From: Bacilli bacterium
Lineage (GTDB): Bacteria > Bacillota_I > Bacilli_A > RF39 > UBA660
Length of the DNA: 5,117 bases
Reading direction: 5' to 3'
Assembly (NCBI GenBank): GCA_017460245.1
Contig: JAFUBK010000149.1
Location: 1-5,117, forward strand
The number at the start of each line of letters is the position of its first letter. Within the stretch, counting starts at the first letter, position 1. The notes below the pieces were generated by a model. That model made no database searches and had not been told where the DNA came from. It worked only from the letters and a program-made list of their open reading frames with translations. This document shows, in pieces, positions 1 to 5,117 of the stretch. The position numbers were made by a program, and so were the translations under genes.

Positions 1-560
1 AAGAAGCTAACGATATGTTATCTGATACGTATAAAAGTGATGTTAGATTTCAAGATATTACTAAGCCTTATTATGACGAGGTTAAGAATAAGGATGATTT
101 AACTAAGATGCAGTACCTTGATATGCATTTTTGGCTTCCTAATGATATATTATTAAAAGCTGATAAAATGAGTATGGCTAATTCACTTGAACTTAGAGTT
201 CCAATATTAGATAAGGAAGTGTTTGCTTTAGCATCTACTATCCCTACTGATTATAAATTATCTCATAATACAACTAAATATATTTTAAGGAAAGCTGCAT
301 CTTCCAGAATTCCTGAAGAGTGGTATAAAAGGCCTAAGAAGGGTTTTCCTGTTCCTATTATTAAATGGTTTAGAGAGGAAAAATATTATAATTTAGCTAA
401 AGAGTTATTTAATAGTGATTTTGCTTCTGAGTTTTTTAATGTTAAAAAACTTAATAAGATGTTGGATGAACATTATTCTGGTAAAAAGAATCACTGCCGT
501 AAGATATGGACTGTTTATGCTTATCTTACTTGGTATAAAACTTTCTTTATTGATGCATAA
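1..560 (+). CDS. asnB: Asparagine synthetase, glutamine-hydrolysing (C-terminal fragment, 5' end outside window)
   Basis: This is the last 185 codons of a gene entering from the left; the frame is open from base 3 (Glu-Ala-Asn-Asp before the first internal Met at 15), so that Met is not the start. It carries the C-terminal part of the ATP-dependent synthetase domain, which transfers ammonia from glutamine to aspartyl-AMP to make asparagine in the cytoplasm. Seen directly: LPNDILLKADKMSMA followed by SLELRVPILD, the most conserved block of this half of the AsnB family, then TKYILRKAA, the RPKKGFPVP block and the WxxYAYLTWY-type tail. The N-terminal glutaminase domain (Cys nucleophile) and the SGGxDS pyrophosphatase loop would lie upstream and cannot be checked. 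The end looks complete, with a TAA stop running straight into a terminator. A sugar-antibiotic or lasso-peptide AsnB paralogue is less likely given the canonical KADKMSMA block, but is not excluded without the N-terminus. Confidence 0.93.
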   Translation, partial: EANDMLSDTYKSDVRFQDITKPYYDEVKNKDDLTKMQYLDMHFWLPNDILLKADKMSMANSLELRVPILDKEVFALASTIPTDYKLSHNTTKYILRKAASSRIPEEWYKRPKKGFPVPIIKWFREEKYYNLAKELFNSDFASEFFNVKKLNKMLDEHYSGKKNHCRKIWTVYAYLTWYKTFFIDA

Positions 561-590
561 AAAAGGTATAATTTAAAACTATACCTTTTT
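560..590. terminator. Bidirectional intrinsic terminator between convergent genes
   Basis: An 11-bp perfect stem (AAAAAGGTATA / TATACCTTTTT, arms 560-570 and 580-590) encloses a 9-nt loop. The T run at the end of the right arm serves the plus-strand asparagine synthetase, whose TAA it directly follows. On the minus strand the stem is followed by six T residues (complement of 564-559), so it can also stop the convergent gene ending at 693. The GC core is only two pairs, so efficiency may be modest. I see no better terminator for the minus-strand gene in 591-692, which is plain AT-rich sequence. Confidence 0.8.
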
Positions 591-692
591 AGTTTGGGAT
601 TTTCTTGAATAATCATTTCAAAATATATTAATTTATCTGTTATGTATAATTATAATAAATGTTTATATTTATCCTCAATATTATTATTTAAT

Positions 693-1754
693 CTAACACA
701 AACCTTGTTCGGTGTAACAATGTGCATCCCCATTGGTATCAACTTCGCATATTGTTTGATGACAACCACCGTTTTGTGTATTAACTTTACCTCCAGTATA
801 AGCTCGTGCATAGTATTGTCCAGCACCACAAATATAAGCATCATTATATAATGAACACTTACTAGAACCAAAGGCTGTATTTAAATTGTTTTGACTTGTA
901 CTATATTCATTAGGTTTTAAACAGATTGAAATGTTGCCATTTAAACATGCTTCTGTGCTTTGAATTATTCCATTTACTACATTATGTTTTAAATATACAT
1001 CGGGTGGTATTTCATCATAATATATATAATTGACTGTTTCTTCTCCCGGTTTGCAAACAGTAGTATACCCTTCTGGAGGGGTACCCCAGTTTTCTATCTC
1101 ACTATTACATTCTTCTTGCGAAGAAAAAATATCATTTTCTTCACAGCTATTATTTTCTATTTCTCCTTTAAAATATGTCACTGCACACCACAAGCCAGTC
1201 ATAGTTACAGAATCTCCAACAGAAATGGTATCTGTAGATACGCTATATAGTGTTCCTGTAAAACCAGTTTCTCCTCCGCCGGAGCCTCCACTATTTTGTG
1301 ATGCACTTATACCTATATTTATACTTTGACTCTCACTTGTTGTATAACTACTTAAATTTGTTGTATTTTGAAACTCTGCTGTTACGGTCATGGTTGTTGT
1401 TCCGGTACTTGCTGCTAGGCTATTGCTTGCTGGCATTGTTACTGTAAATTTAATATTACCCTTTGTTGTTGTAAAATTGCTTGTTTTTACCACATTATCT
1501 ACCGTTATACTATCTATTGTTGCATCAAGTGATCCTTTATTTGCTATGGTTAGAGTATATACTATCTTATCTCCCGGTTGTAAAAATGTTGCTGATAAAG
1601 ATGCATTTGTTTTATAACTTGTTTGGCATGTACTACCAGAATAAGTCATTGACCCTGTTGGAACAGTTCCTCCTGCTATTCCGGCTGTTGCTGTATAAGC
1701 TGTTGTTTTTGTGCTATCAAATCCCACACACCAATTTGATGTAATATGCTGCAT
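693..1754 (-). CDS. Cysteine-rich exported protein, main body (start displaced by a frame break)
   Basis: I do not recognise a named family. The 353-residue frame has three visible parts. Residues about 45-150 form a Ser/Thr-rich beta domain with the pattern LQPGDKIVYTLTIANKGSLDATI, like the TasA/camelysin or DUF11 class of extracellular beta-sandwiches. Residues 155-161 are a GGSGGGE linker. Residues about 165-353 are a domain with 12 cysteines (190, 204, 216, 234, 270, 278, 300, 309, 331, 336, 346 and the final residue 353), which suggests disulfides outside the cell. The Met at 1754 has no Shine-Dalgarno sequence, and a TAG lies two codons upstream in frame. A proper start with leader peptide lies just upstream in another frame (1851), so the intended gene is probably 693-1851 with a +1 shift between about 1757 and 1720. 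Its 3' end faces the asparagine synthetase gene. It may be a pilin-like or surface protein; function unknown. Confidence 0.72.
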   Translation of the reverse strand: MQHITSNWCVGFDSTKTTAYTATAGIAGGTVPTGSMTYSGSTCQTSYKTNASLSATFLQPGDKIVYTLTIANKGSLDATIDSITVDNVVKTSNFTTTKGNIKFTVTMPASNSLAASTGTTTMTVTAEFQNTTNLSSYTTSESQSINIGISASQNSGGSGGGETGFTGTLYSVSTDTISVGDSVTMTGLWCAVTYFKGEIENNSCEENDIFSSQEECNSEIENWGTPPEGYTTVCKPGEETVNYIYYDEIPPDVYLKHNVVNGIIQSTEACLNGNISICLKPNEYSTSQNNLNTAFGSSKCSLYNDAYICGAGQYYARAYTGGKVNTQNGGCHQTICEVDTNGDAHCYTEQGLC

Positions 1755-1851
1755 ACGCTAATGATATAAGATACATTCCTAACACAAATGTAATGGCAAT
1801 TAAATTTGTTGGTTTGATTTTTGTCTTTAATTTTTTTACAAAACTGATCAT
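1717..1851 (-). CDS. N-terminal leader/membrane-anchor reading frame of the cysteine-rich protein (44 codons, then TGA)
   Basis: This short frame starts at an ATG preceded by GAGGTGA with 10 nt between. It encodes a basic N-terminus (MISFVKKLKTKIKPTN), a hydrophobic stretch of about 18 residues (LIAITFVLGMYLISLAYA) and then AYYIKLVCGI before TGA and an immediate TAG. This is a classical signal peptide or N-terminal anchor; AYA followed by A could be a signal peptidase I site. No prepilin Gly-Phe-x-x-x-Glu motif is visible. The exported-looking body continues one base out of frame (1754-693), and the two frames overlap without stops between 1757 and 1720. I therefore read this as the real 5' end of that gene, separated by a frameshift. 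Reading TGA as Trp would not rescue it, because TAG follows. An independent 44-residue membrane peptide is the less likely alternative. Confidence 0.65.
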   Translation of the reverse strand: MISFVKKLKTKIKPTNLIAITFVLGMYLISLAYAAYYIKLVCGI

Positions 1852-1860
1852 ATTTTGCTA

Positions 1861-1868
1861 ATCACCTC
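1861..1868 (-). promoter_or_regulatory. Ribosome binding site that sets the start at 1851
   Basis: On the minus strand GAGGTGAT (complementary to the 16S rRNA 3' end) lies about 10 nt upstream of the ATG at 1851-1849. No comparable site precedes the Met at 1754. This is the main reason for placing the true start of the cysteine-rich protein gene here. Confidence 0.75.
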
Positions 1869-1926
1869 GTTTACTATAGGTTACGAAGATAGTTCCTCTT
1901 ATCTTTGTCTATAATATAATATTTTT

Positions 1927-1956
1927 ATTATATTTACATAATTAAGTAAATAAAAA
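1927..1956 (-). promoter_or_regulatory. Weak candidate promoter for the cysteine-rich protein gene
   Basis: On the minus strand a perfect TATAAT (1932-1927) lies 18 nt after TTTTTA (1956-1951), a poor match to TTGACA. It would give a leader of roughly 70 nt before the ATG at 1851. The region is so A/T-rich that TATAAT can arise by chance, and another TATATT lies nearby at about 1918-1913. The upstream gene has its own terminator, so some promoter is expected between 1869 and 2010. Confidence 0.3.
1931..1952. repeat. Perfect 7-bp inverted repeat overlapping the candidate promoter
   Basis: TATTTAC (1931-1937) and GTAAATA (1946-1952) are exact inverted copies around an 8-nt AT-only spacer. The symmetry and the overlap with the candidate -10 box are operator-like. 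It could equally be a chance palindrome in very AT-rich DNA. No regulator gene is visible in the window. Confidence 0.35.
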
Positions 1957-2010
1957 CCACAAATTTATGATGTGAAATCTGAATATAAATAAAATGTGAG
2001 ATAAAAATTT

Positions 2011-2039
2011 GAAAAAGCCACAGATAAATACCTGTGGCT
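2011..2039 (-). terminator. Intrinsic terminator of the NPKTG surface protein gene
   Basis: On the minus strand, directly after the TAA at 2046-2044, AGCCACAG and CTGTGGCT (arms 2039-2032 and 2023-2016) form an 8-bp perfect stem with an 8-nt loop, followed by a run of T residues (complement of 2016-2012). Five of the eight pairs are G-C, which stands out in this AT-rich region. It separates the gene from the cysteine-rich protein gene downstream. Confidence 0.9.
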
Positions 2040-2043
2040 AGCT

Positions 2044-3963
2044 TTATTTTGTTTCTAGTTTTTTAATTGCTAATATTAATCCACCTGATGAAAGCATTAA
2101 CGTAAATACAAAGAATAATACATTGTCACCAGTTTTTGGATTTAAAATACTATTTGTATTTGCTTTTACATCTTCATATGTGATGGCATAATTTGAAAAT
2201 TTATCTGTTTCAAAAATTATTTTGTTATCTTTTACTGTAGCTGATAATCTATCTACTTTTCCATTATGGATACGTAATACATAGAAATTTCTTGTATAAC
2301 CTTTAGCTACTTCTTTAAGATCACTTGGCAAATCTAATGTAATGGTTACTGGTTTTGATAATTCGGTAACGTTGCCTATTTCATCGCCATCCACTTTTAA
2401 TAAAAATTTAATATCAAAATAACCAACAATGTTTTCATCAGAGTTTAATGTTTTATCAAATAATTTTTTATTTTCAGAATCAATATTGCTTTCAGATATA
2501 AGATTAGTTTCTACTTCAGTGGTTATTGTATCACCACGTTCAACTGCTTCCTTAATTGCTTCTGCGGTTTCTTCGTTAATACCTTTAACTTCTTTACCCG
2601 ATAAAACATTTTCTATTACTTTGGAAATTTCATTTTCATTATTCTCGGTAGTTTTGTCCGTTTCTAATTCGTATACTAATACGTCGATAGTAGTTTTTTC
2701 GTTTGAATAAACGTCGTTTGTAGAGGCAGTAATTGTGGTTTCGCCTACTTGTATACCTTTTACTTTATGATTATTTAATGTAGCAATGTTTGTGTCTTGG
2801 ATAACTGCACTTGTATAATCTGCTCCAGTTATACTGATTGTATCTGATTTTTCAGTTCCTTTGGCAACTATTATTTTTGAATCTGCTTTGATTGTTGCTT
2901 TGTCATCTACAACATATTTATTATCATTTATTTTGTATAGCGCTTTTCCACTAGCAAGATAGCTTTCAGCAACTATTTTGTTGTATGTACCATTTGATAG
3001 TACTGCATTAGCATCAGTATCATCATCAGCTGCTAAGAATGTAATTGCTTCTTTTTCGCCGTTAATTGTAGCTTTACCTGATATTTTTGTTTCCATATTT
3101 TTGTAATCAGAATATTTAGCTTCTTTATCAACGACGATCGCACTTACTGGAATGACTACTCTAGAGTCTCCAACTTTTCCTACGAAACTTGAATCTCCTT
3201 TAGCATTGATGGTTCCTCCGGTTACGTTTAGTTTTCCACCACGCATAACAATTCCGGCGCCTTTACTTGAATTGATAGTTCCACCTTTGATGTTTAACAC
3301 TCCAACTTGTGGAAAATAAATTCCGCATGAAGCATATCCATCTGAAGTTATGTTTCCATTTAAGGTTCCACCGTTAATTGTTACGGTAATACCTTTTTCT
3401 TTAACGTATGATGCTGAACCATTACCACCAACTGCAAAGTTATCTTTTGTAGTAATAGTACCGCCATTCATTGTAAATACTGAGTCTACTAAAGCTAACA
3501 CCCCTACTTCTTGGGCTTCAATAGTACCACCATTCATTGTAAATGTTGCGGAAGTTTTTCCAGTAGTATAACCTAATGCAACTGCAGTATCTTTAGTACT
3601 TTTTAGGTTTCCACTTTCTAAAACTACATTTGCTTCGTGGTAAGCAAAAATTGCATAACTATCTGCGGTAATATTTCCGTCACCTTTTATGGTTAGTTTA
3701 CCTTTTGGATTGGCAACGTGAAACGCTAAACCTGTTGTAGTTATATTTTTACCGTTTAAATTTAAAACTATGTCTTTGTTGTTAATTACAGCTGAACTTG
3801 TTAATGTAATATCTTCGGTTAGTTTACACTCTGCCTTATCTGTTGTTATACAACTTTTAAGGCTTTCTTCGTTAGAAACACTTATTGTTTCTGCATTTAC
3901 ATTTGCTACTCCAAAGGCAAAAAAGAAAGCAAATGCAATAAATATTTTTTTGAAACTCTTCAT
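2044..3963 (-). CDS. Sortase-anchored (NPKTG) surface protein with GGT-repeat beta-helix
   Basis: A 639-residue cell-surface protein. Residues 1-24 are a signal peptide (MKSFKK, hydrophobic core, VNA before ETISV). Residues about 45-260 look like a right-handed parallel beta-helix: short strands with recurring GGT turns at FTMNGGTI 141-148 and 163-170, INGGTL 196-201, IKGGTI 225-230 and VTGGTI 247-252, as in pectate-lyase-fold adhesins. Residues about 365-430 (ending VKGIQVGETTITAS...) resemble a bacterial Ig-like group 2 (Big2) domain. Residues 440-600 contain a Glu/Lys-rich helical stretch, then a beta segment ending DKFSNYAITYED. The C-terminus has NPKTGDN (608-614), a hydrophobic segment and a KKLETK tail, the layout of a sortase sorting signal with Asn instead of Leu. 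Start choice: TTG at 3969 is also in frame, but AAGGAGG lies 7 nt before the ATG at 3963 and only 1 nt before the TTG. No catalytic residues are recognised; adhesion or a structural wall role is inferred. No sortase gene is in the window. Confidence 0.9.
   Translation of the reverse strand: MKSFKKIFIAFAFFFAFGVANVNAETISVSNEESLKSCITTDKAECKLTEDITLTSSAVINNKDIVLNLNGKNITTTGLAFHVANPKGKLTIKGDGNITADSYAIFAYHEANVVLESGNLKSTKDTAVALGYTTGKTSATFTMNGGTIEAQEVGVLALVDSVFTMNGGTITTKDNFAVGGNGSASYVKEKGITVTINGGTLNGNITSDGYASCGIYFPQVGVLNIKGGTINSSKGAGIVMRGGKLNVTGGTINAKGDSSFVGKVGDSRVVIPVSAIVVDKEAKYSDYKNMETKISGKATINGEKEAITFLAADDDTDANAVLSNGTYNKIVAESYLASGKALYKINDNKYVVDDKATIKADSKIIVAKGTEKSDTISITGADYTSAVIQDTNIATLNNHKVKGIQVGETTITASTNDVYSNEKTTIDVLVYELETDKTTENNENEISKVIENVLSGKEVKGINEETAEAIKEAVERGDTITTEVETNLISESNIDSENKKLFDKTLNSDENIVGYFDIKFLLKVDGDEIGNVTELSKPVTITLDLPSDLKEVAKGYTRNFYVLRIHNGKVDRLSATVKDNKIIFETDKFSNYAITYEDVKANTNSILNPKTGDNVLFFVFTLMLSSGGLILAIKKLETK
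3455..3544. repeat. Near-identical tandem rungs within the beta-helix coding region
   Basis: Two 24-base stretches, 3455-3478 and 3521-3544, are 66 bp apart and differ at a single base. They encode the two FTMNGGTI rungs, spaced exactly 22 codons. Conservation down to synonymous positions points to fairly recent duplication or homogenisation of one helix turn, whereas the other GGT rungs have diverged. Confidence 0.75.
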
Positions 3964-3970
3964 TTCCAAT

Positions 3971-3977
3971 CCTCCTT
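3971..3977 (-). promoter_or_regulatory. Ribosome binding site deciding the ATG start at 3963
   Basis: A perfect AAGGAGG on the minus strand with a 7-nt spacer to the ATG at 3963-3961. The upstream in-frame TTG at 3969 would be only 1 nt from the site, too close for initiation, so the protein begins MKSFKK. Confidence 0.92.
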
Positions 3978-3988
3978 ATTATATTTAA

Positions 3989-4017
3989 AATATATCATTT
4001 TTTATTATTTTTGTAAA
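3989..4017 (-). promoter_or_regulatory. SigA-type promoter of the NPKTG surface protein gene
   Basis: On the minus strand TTTACA (4017-4012) and TATATT (3994-3989) are separated by exactly 17 nt, each box one mismatch from consensus. Transcription would begin near 3982, leaving a leader of about 18 nt that contains the ribosome binding site. The promoter sits just after the terminator of the Clp gene, giving the surface protein independent expression. No operator or riboswitch fits in so short a leader. Confidence 0.68.
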
Positions 4018-4027
4018 TACATTTATC

Positions 4028-4054
4028 AAAAAAACAGTATTATTTATACTGTTT
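4028..4054 (-). terminator. Intrinsic terminator overlapping the Clp ATPase stop codon
   Basis: On the minus strand AAACAGTAT (4054-4046) and ATACTGTTT (4040-4032) form a 9-bp stem with a 5-nt loop. The right arm merges into seven T residues (complement of 4034-4028). The TAA at 4046-4044 lies at the loop, so the final codons form the ascending arm. The stem is AT-rich but has the standard terminator layout, and a promoter follows at once. Confidence 0.82.
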
Positions 4055-5117
4055 GTATTTCTTTAATGTAAACTGAATTTTTATTTTCTATAAGCGCCTC
4101 TATGACTTGAGTTTCTATCTTGTCTTTAATTATCTTACTTATCTTTCTCGCACCATACTGTTCATAATTTGATTTTTTTATAATATCTTTTAAAATATTT
4201 TTGGAAATTTTGATATCTATTTTTCCTTTGTATTTTTCTTTTGTTTTTTTGATGCAGTTGTTTATTATTTTTGTTATATCTATTTCGTTTAACGGACTGA
4301 ATATAACAACGTTATCTACCCTATTCATAAAAGGAATGGAAAAATGATTGTTTAATTTGGTTTTAATTTTGTTTTCTTTTTTAAATCCAACATTTATATC
4401 ATGAAAGCCAACATTTGAAGTCATTATAATTACGACGTTATCAAATCTTACAGTGTTTGACTTACTATCTTTTATTTTTCCTTCATCTAAAACTTGTAAG
4501 AATAAATTAATGATGTCGCTGTGCGCTTTTTCGATTTCATCTAAAATCAAAACGGAATATGGCTTGTTTTTGATTTCTTCTAAAATATTTGTATTATCGT
4601 CGTAACCAATGTATCCTGGAGGAGCACCTACTATTTTGGAAATACTATGAGGTTCTTTATATTCACTCATATCTAATTTAATTACGTTATTTGATCCGAC
4701 TAAATTTTCACCAAATGTTTTAGCAAGTAATGTTTTACCAACTCCTGATGGTCCAGCAAACAGCAATGAATAACATTTATCATTAAACCCAAGTTTTATT
4801 TTTTTGGCGATATTGGTTACTTCTTTGATGGCGTTATTTTGACCAACTAAATTGTTTTTTAAAATGGTTTCGGTGCGGTTTAAGATGTTTTTCTTTTCGT
4901 GTAATAATTCATAAATTGGTATTGATGTTTTACTGTGTATAATATTTGCCACATCCATTTTTGTTACTTTTTTGGTAATTTTTTTGTAAAGTGTTAGTTC
5001 TAAGTTATTAATTTCATTCATTAGTTTGAATTCTTCTTTTTTATAGTCTGATGCTTTAGTAAAATCGTTATTTATAATATCTTGTTTTTTTAGCGAAATT
5101 GTTTCTTTTAGACTTTG
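4044..5117 (-). CDS. Clp/Hsp100 AAA+ ATPase, ClpC/ClpE-like (C-terminal part; N-terminus beyond right edge)
   Basis: The frame is open to the window edge; 32 residues precede the Met at 5021, so the gene is cut and that Met is internal. In Met-5021 numbering: the end of a coiled M-domain with an NNDFTKASDYKKEE segment before the Met, typical of the UVR-like helix of ClpC/ClpE; the D1-D2 junction VANIIHSKTSIPIYEL; then a complete D2 module with Walker A GPSGVGKT (90-97), pore loop GYIG (136-139), Walker B VLILDE (157-162), sensor 1 TSN (201-203), arginine finger in FMNRVD (Arg234) and sensor 2 GAR (270-272). Known for the family: such hexamers unfold proteins in the cytoplasm and pass them to ClpP. 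A VGF tripeptide (211-213) sits where ClpC/ClpE carry their ClpP-docking loop, which argues against ClpB. All ATPase residues are present, so D2 should be active. The junction is slightly degenerate (TSIP for the usual TGIP). ClpC and ClpE cannot be told apart without the N-terminus; the HFSIPFMNRVD block leans towards ClpE. Confidence 0.92.
   Translation of the reverse strand, partial: QSLKETISLKKQDIINNDFTKASDYKKEEFKLMNEINNLELTLYKKITKKVTKMDVANIIHSKTSIPIYELLHEKKNILNRTETILKNNLVGQNNAIKEVTNIAKKIKLGFNDKCYSLLFAGPSGVGKTLLAKTFGENLVGSNNVIKLDMSEYKEPHSISKIVGAPPGYIGYDDNTNILEEIKNKPYSVLILDEIEKAHSDIINLFLQVLDEGKIKDSKSNTVRFDNVVIIMTSNVGFHDINVGFKKENKIKTKLNNHFSIPFMNRVDNVVIFSPLNEIDITKIINNCIKKTKEKYKGKIDIKISKNILKDIIKKSNYEQYGARKISKIIKDKIETQVIEALIENKNSVYIKEIQTV

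Noticed and set aside
642..871. Overlapping open frames on both strands (69 and 73 codons)
   Set aside because: Neither has a ribosome binding site, and both overlap the 3' end of the cysteine-rich protein in other frames. Their hydrophobic composition is a by-product of AT-rich sequence.
1717..1719. TGA read as tryptophan (genetic code 4) to join the frames
   Set aside because: TAG follows TGA immediately, and Trp is encoded by TGG throughout the window, so recoding of TGA would not extend the frame.
1030..1744. Plus-strand open frames of 75-99 codons
   Set aside because: They are antisense shadows of the Ser/Thr/Gly-rich coding sequence on the minus strand, without ribosome binding sites or recognisable motifs.
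1886..1905. Small hairpin (AAGATA / TATCTT, 8-nt loop) in the leader of the cysteine-rich protein gene
   Set aside because: The stem is only six mostly A-T pairs with no T run or conserved core, too weak to call a riboswitch or attenuator.
693..3963. Two neighbouring exported proteins as an operon or paired system
   Set aside because: A strong terminator at 2011-2039 and about 190 bp separate them, and they share no sequence features, so functional coupling is not supported.
3977..3983. Perfect TATAAT just before the AAGGAGG of the surface protein gene
   Set aside because: A transcript from it would start at or beyond the ribosome binding site; the TTTACA-17-TATATT pair upstream fits better.
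2429..3988. Plus-strand open frames of 72-93 codons
   Set aside because: They are shadows of the surface protein gene, whose signal peptide, repeats and sorting signal are unmistakable on the minus strand.

Overview
The window comes from a low-GC Gram-positive-type bacterium, most likely an AT-rich member of the Bacilli or a related Bacillota lineage. The support is very A/T-rich DNA, AAGGAGG-type ribosome binding sites, a ClpC/ClpE-type chaperone and a surface protein ending in a sortase-type NPKTG anchor, which implies a peptidoglycan wall. Tryptophan is encoded by TGG and the stops are TAA or TAG, so the standard bacterial code fits. Closer placement is not possible from the sequence alone.

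Layout: (1) Bases 1-560, plus strand: the 3' end of a glutamine-dependent asparagine synthetase (AsnB type), closed by a symmetrical hairpin at 560-590. (2) Bases 693-1851, minus strand: a secreted or membrane-anchored protein that appears to be split by a +1 frame displacement. Its start, ribosome binding site and hydrophobic leader lie in one frame (1851-1717), and a 353-residue body lies in the next (1754-693). The body has a TasA/DUF11-like beta domain, a Gly/Ser linker and a domain with 12 cysteines. (3) Bases 2044-3963, minus strand: a 639-residue wall-anchored protein with a signal peptide, a GGT-repeat beta-helix, a Big2-like segment, a further C-terminal region and an NPKTG sorting signal. 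It has its own promoter and terminator. (4) Bases 4044-5117, minus strand: the C-terminal part of a Clp/Hsp100 ATPase (end of M-domain plus the complete D2 AAA+ module). It runs off the right edge, and its stop codon sits inside its terminator hairpin.

The three minus-strand genes point the same way, but good terminators follow the Clp gene and the NPKTG protein, so they look like separate transcription units rather than an operon. The two middle genes form a small island of exported proteins between two housekeeping genes. I see no RNA gene, CRISPR array, transposase or integrase. The most interesting material is the cysteine-rich exported protein and its frame break. Nothing here proves a new system.
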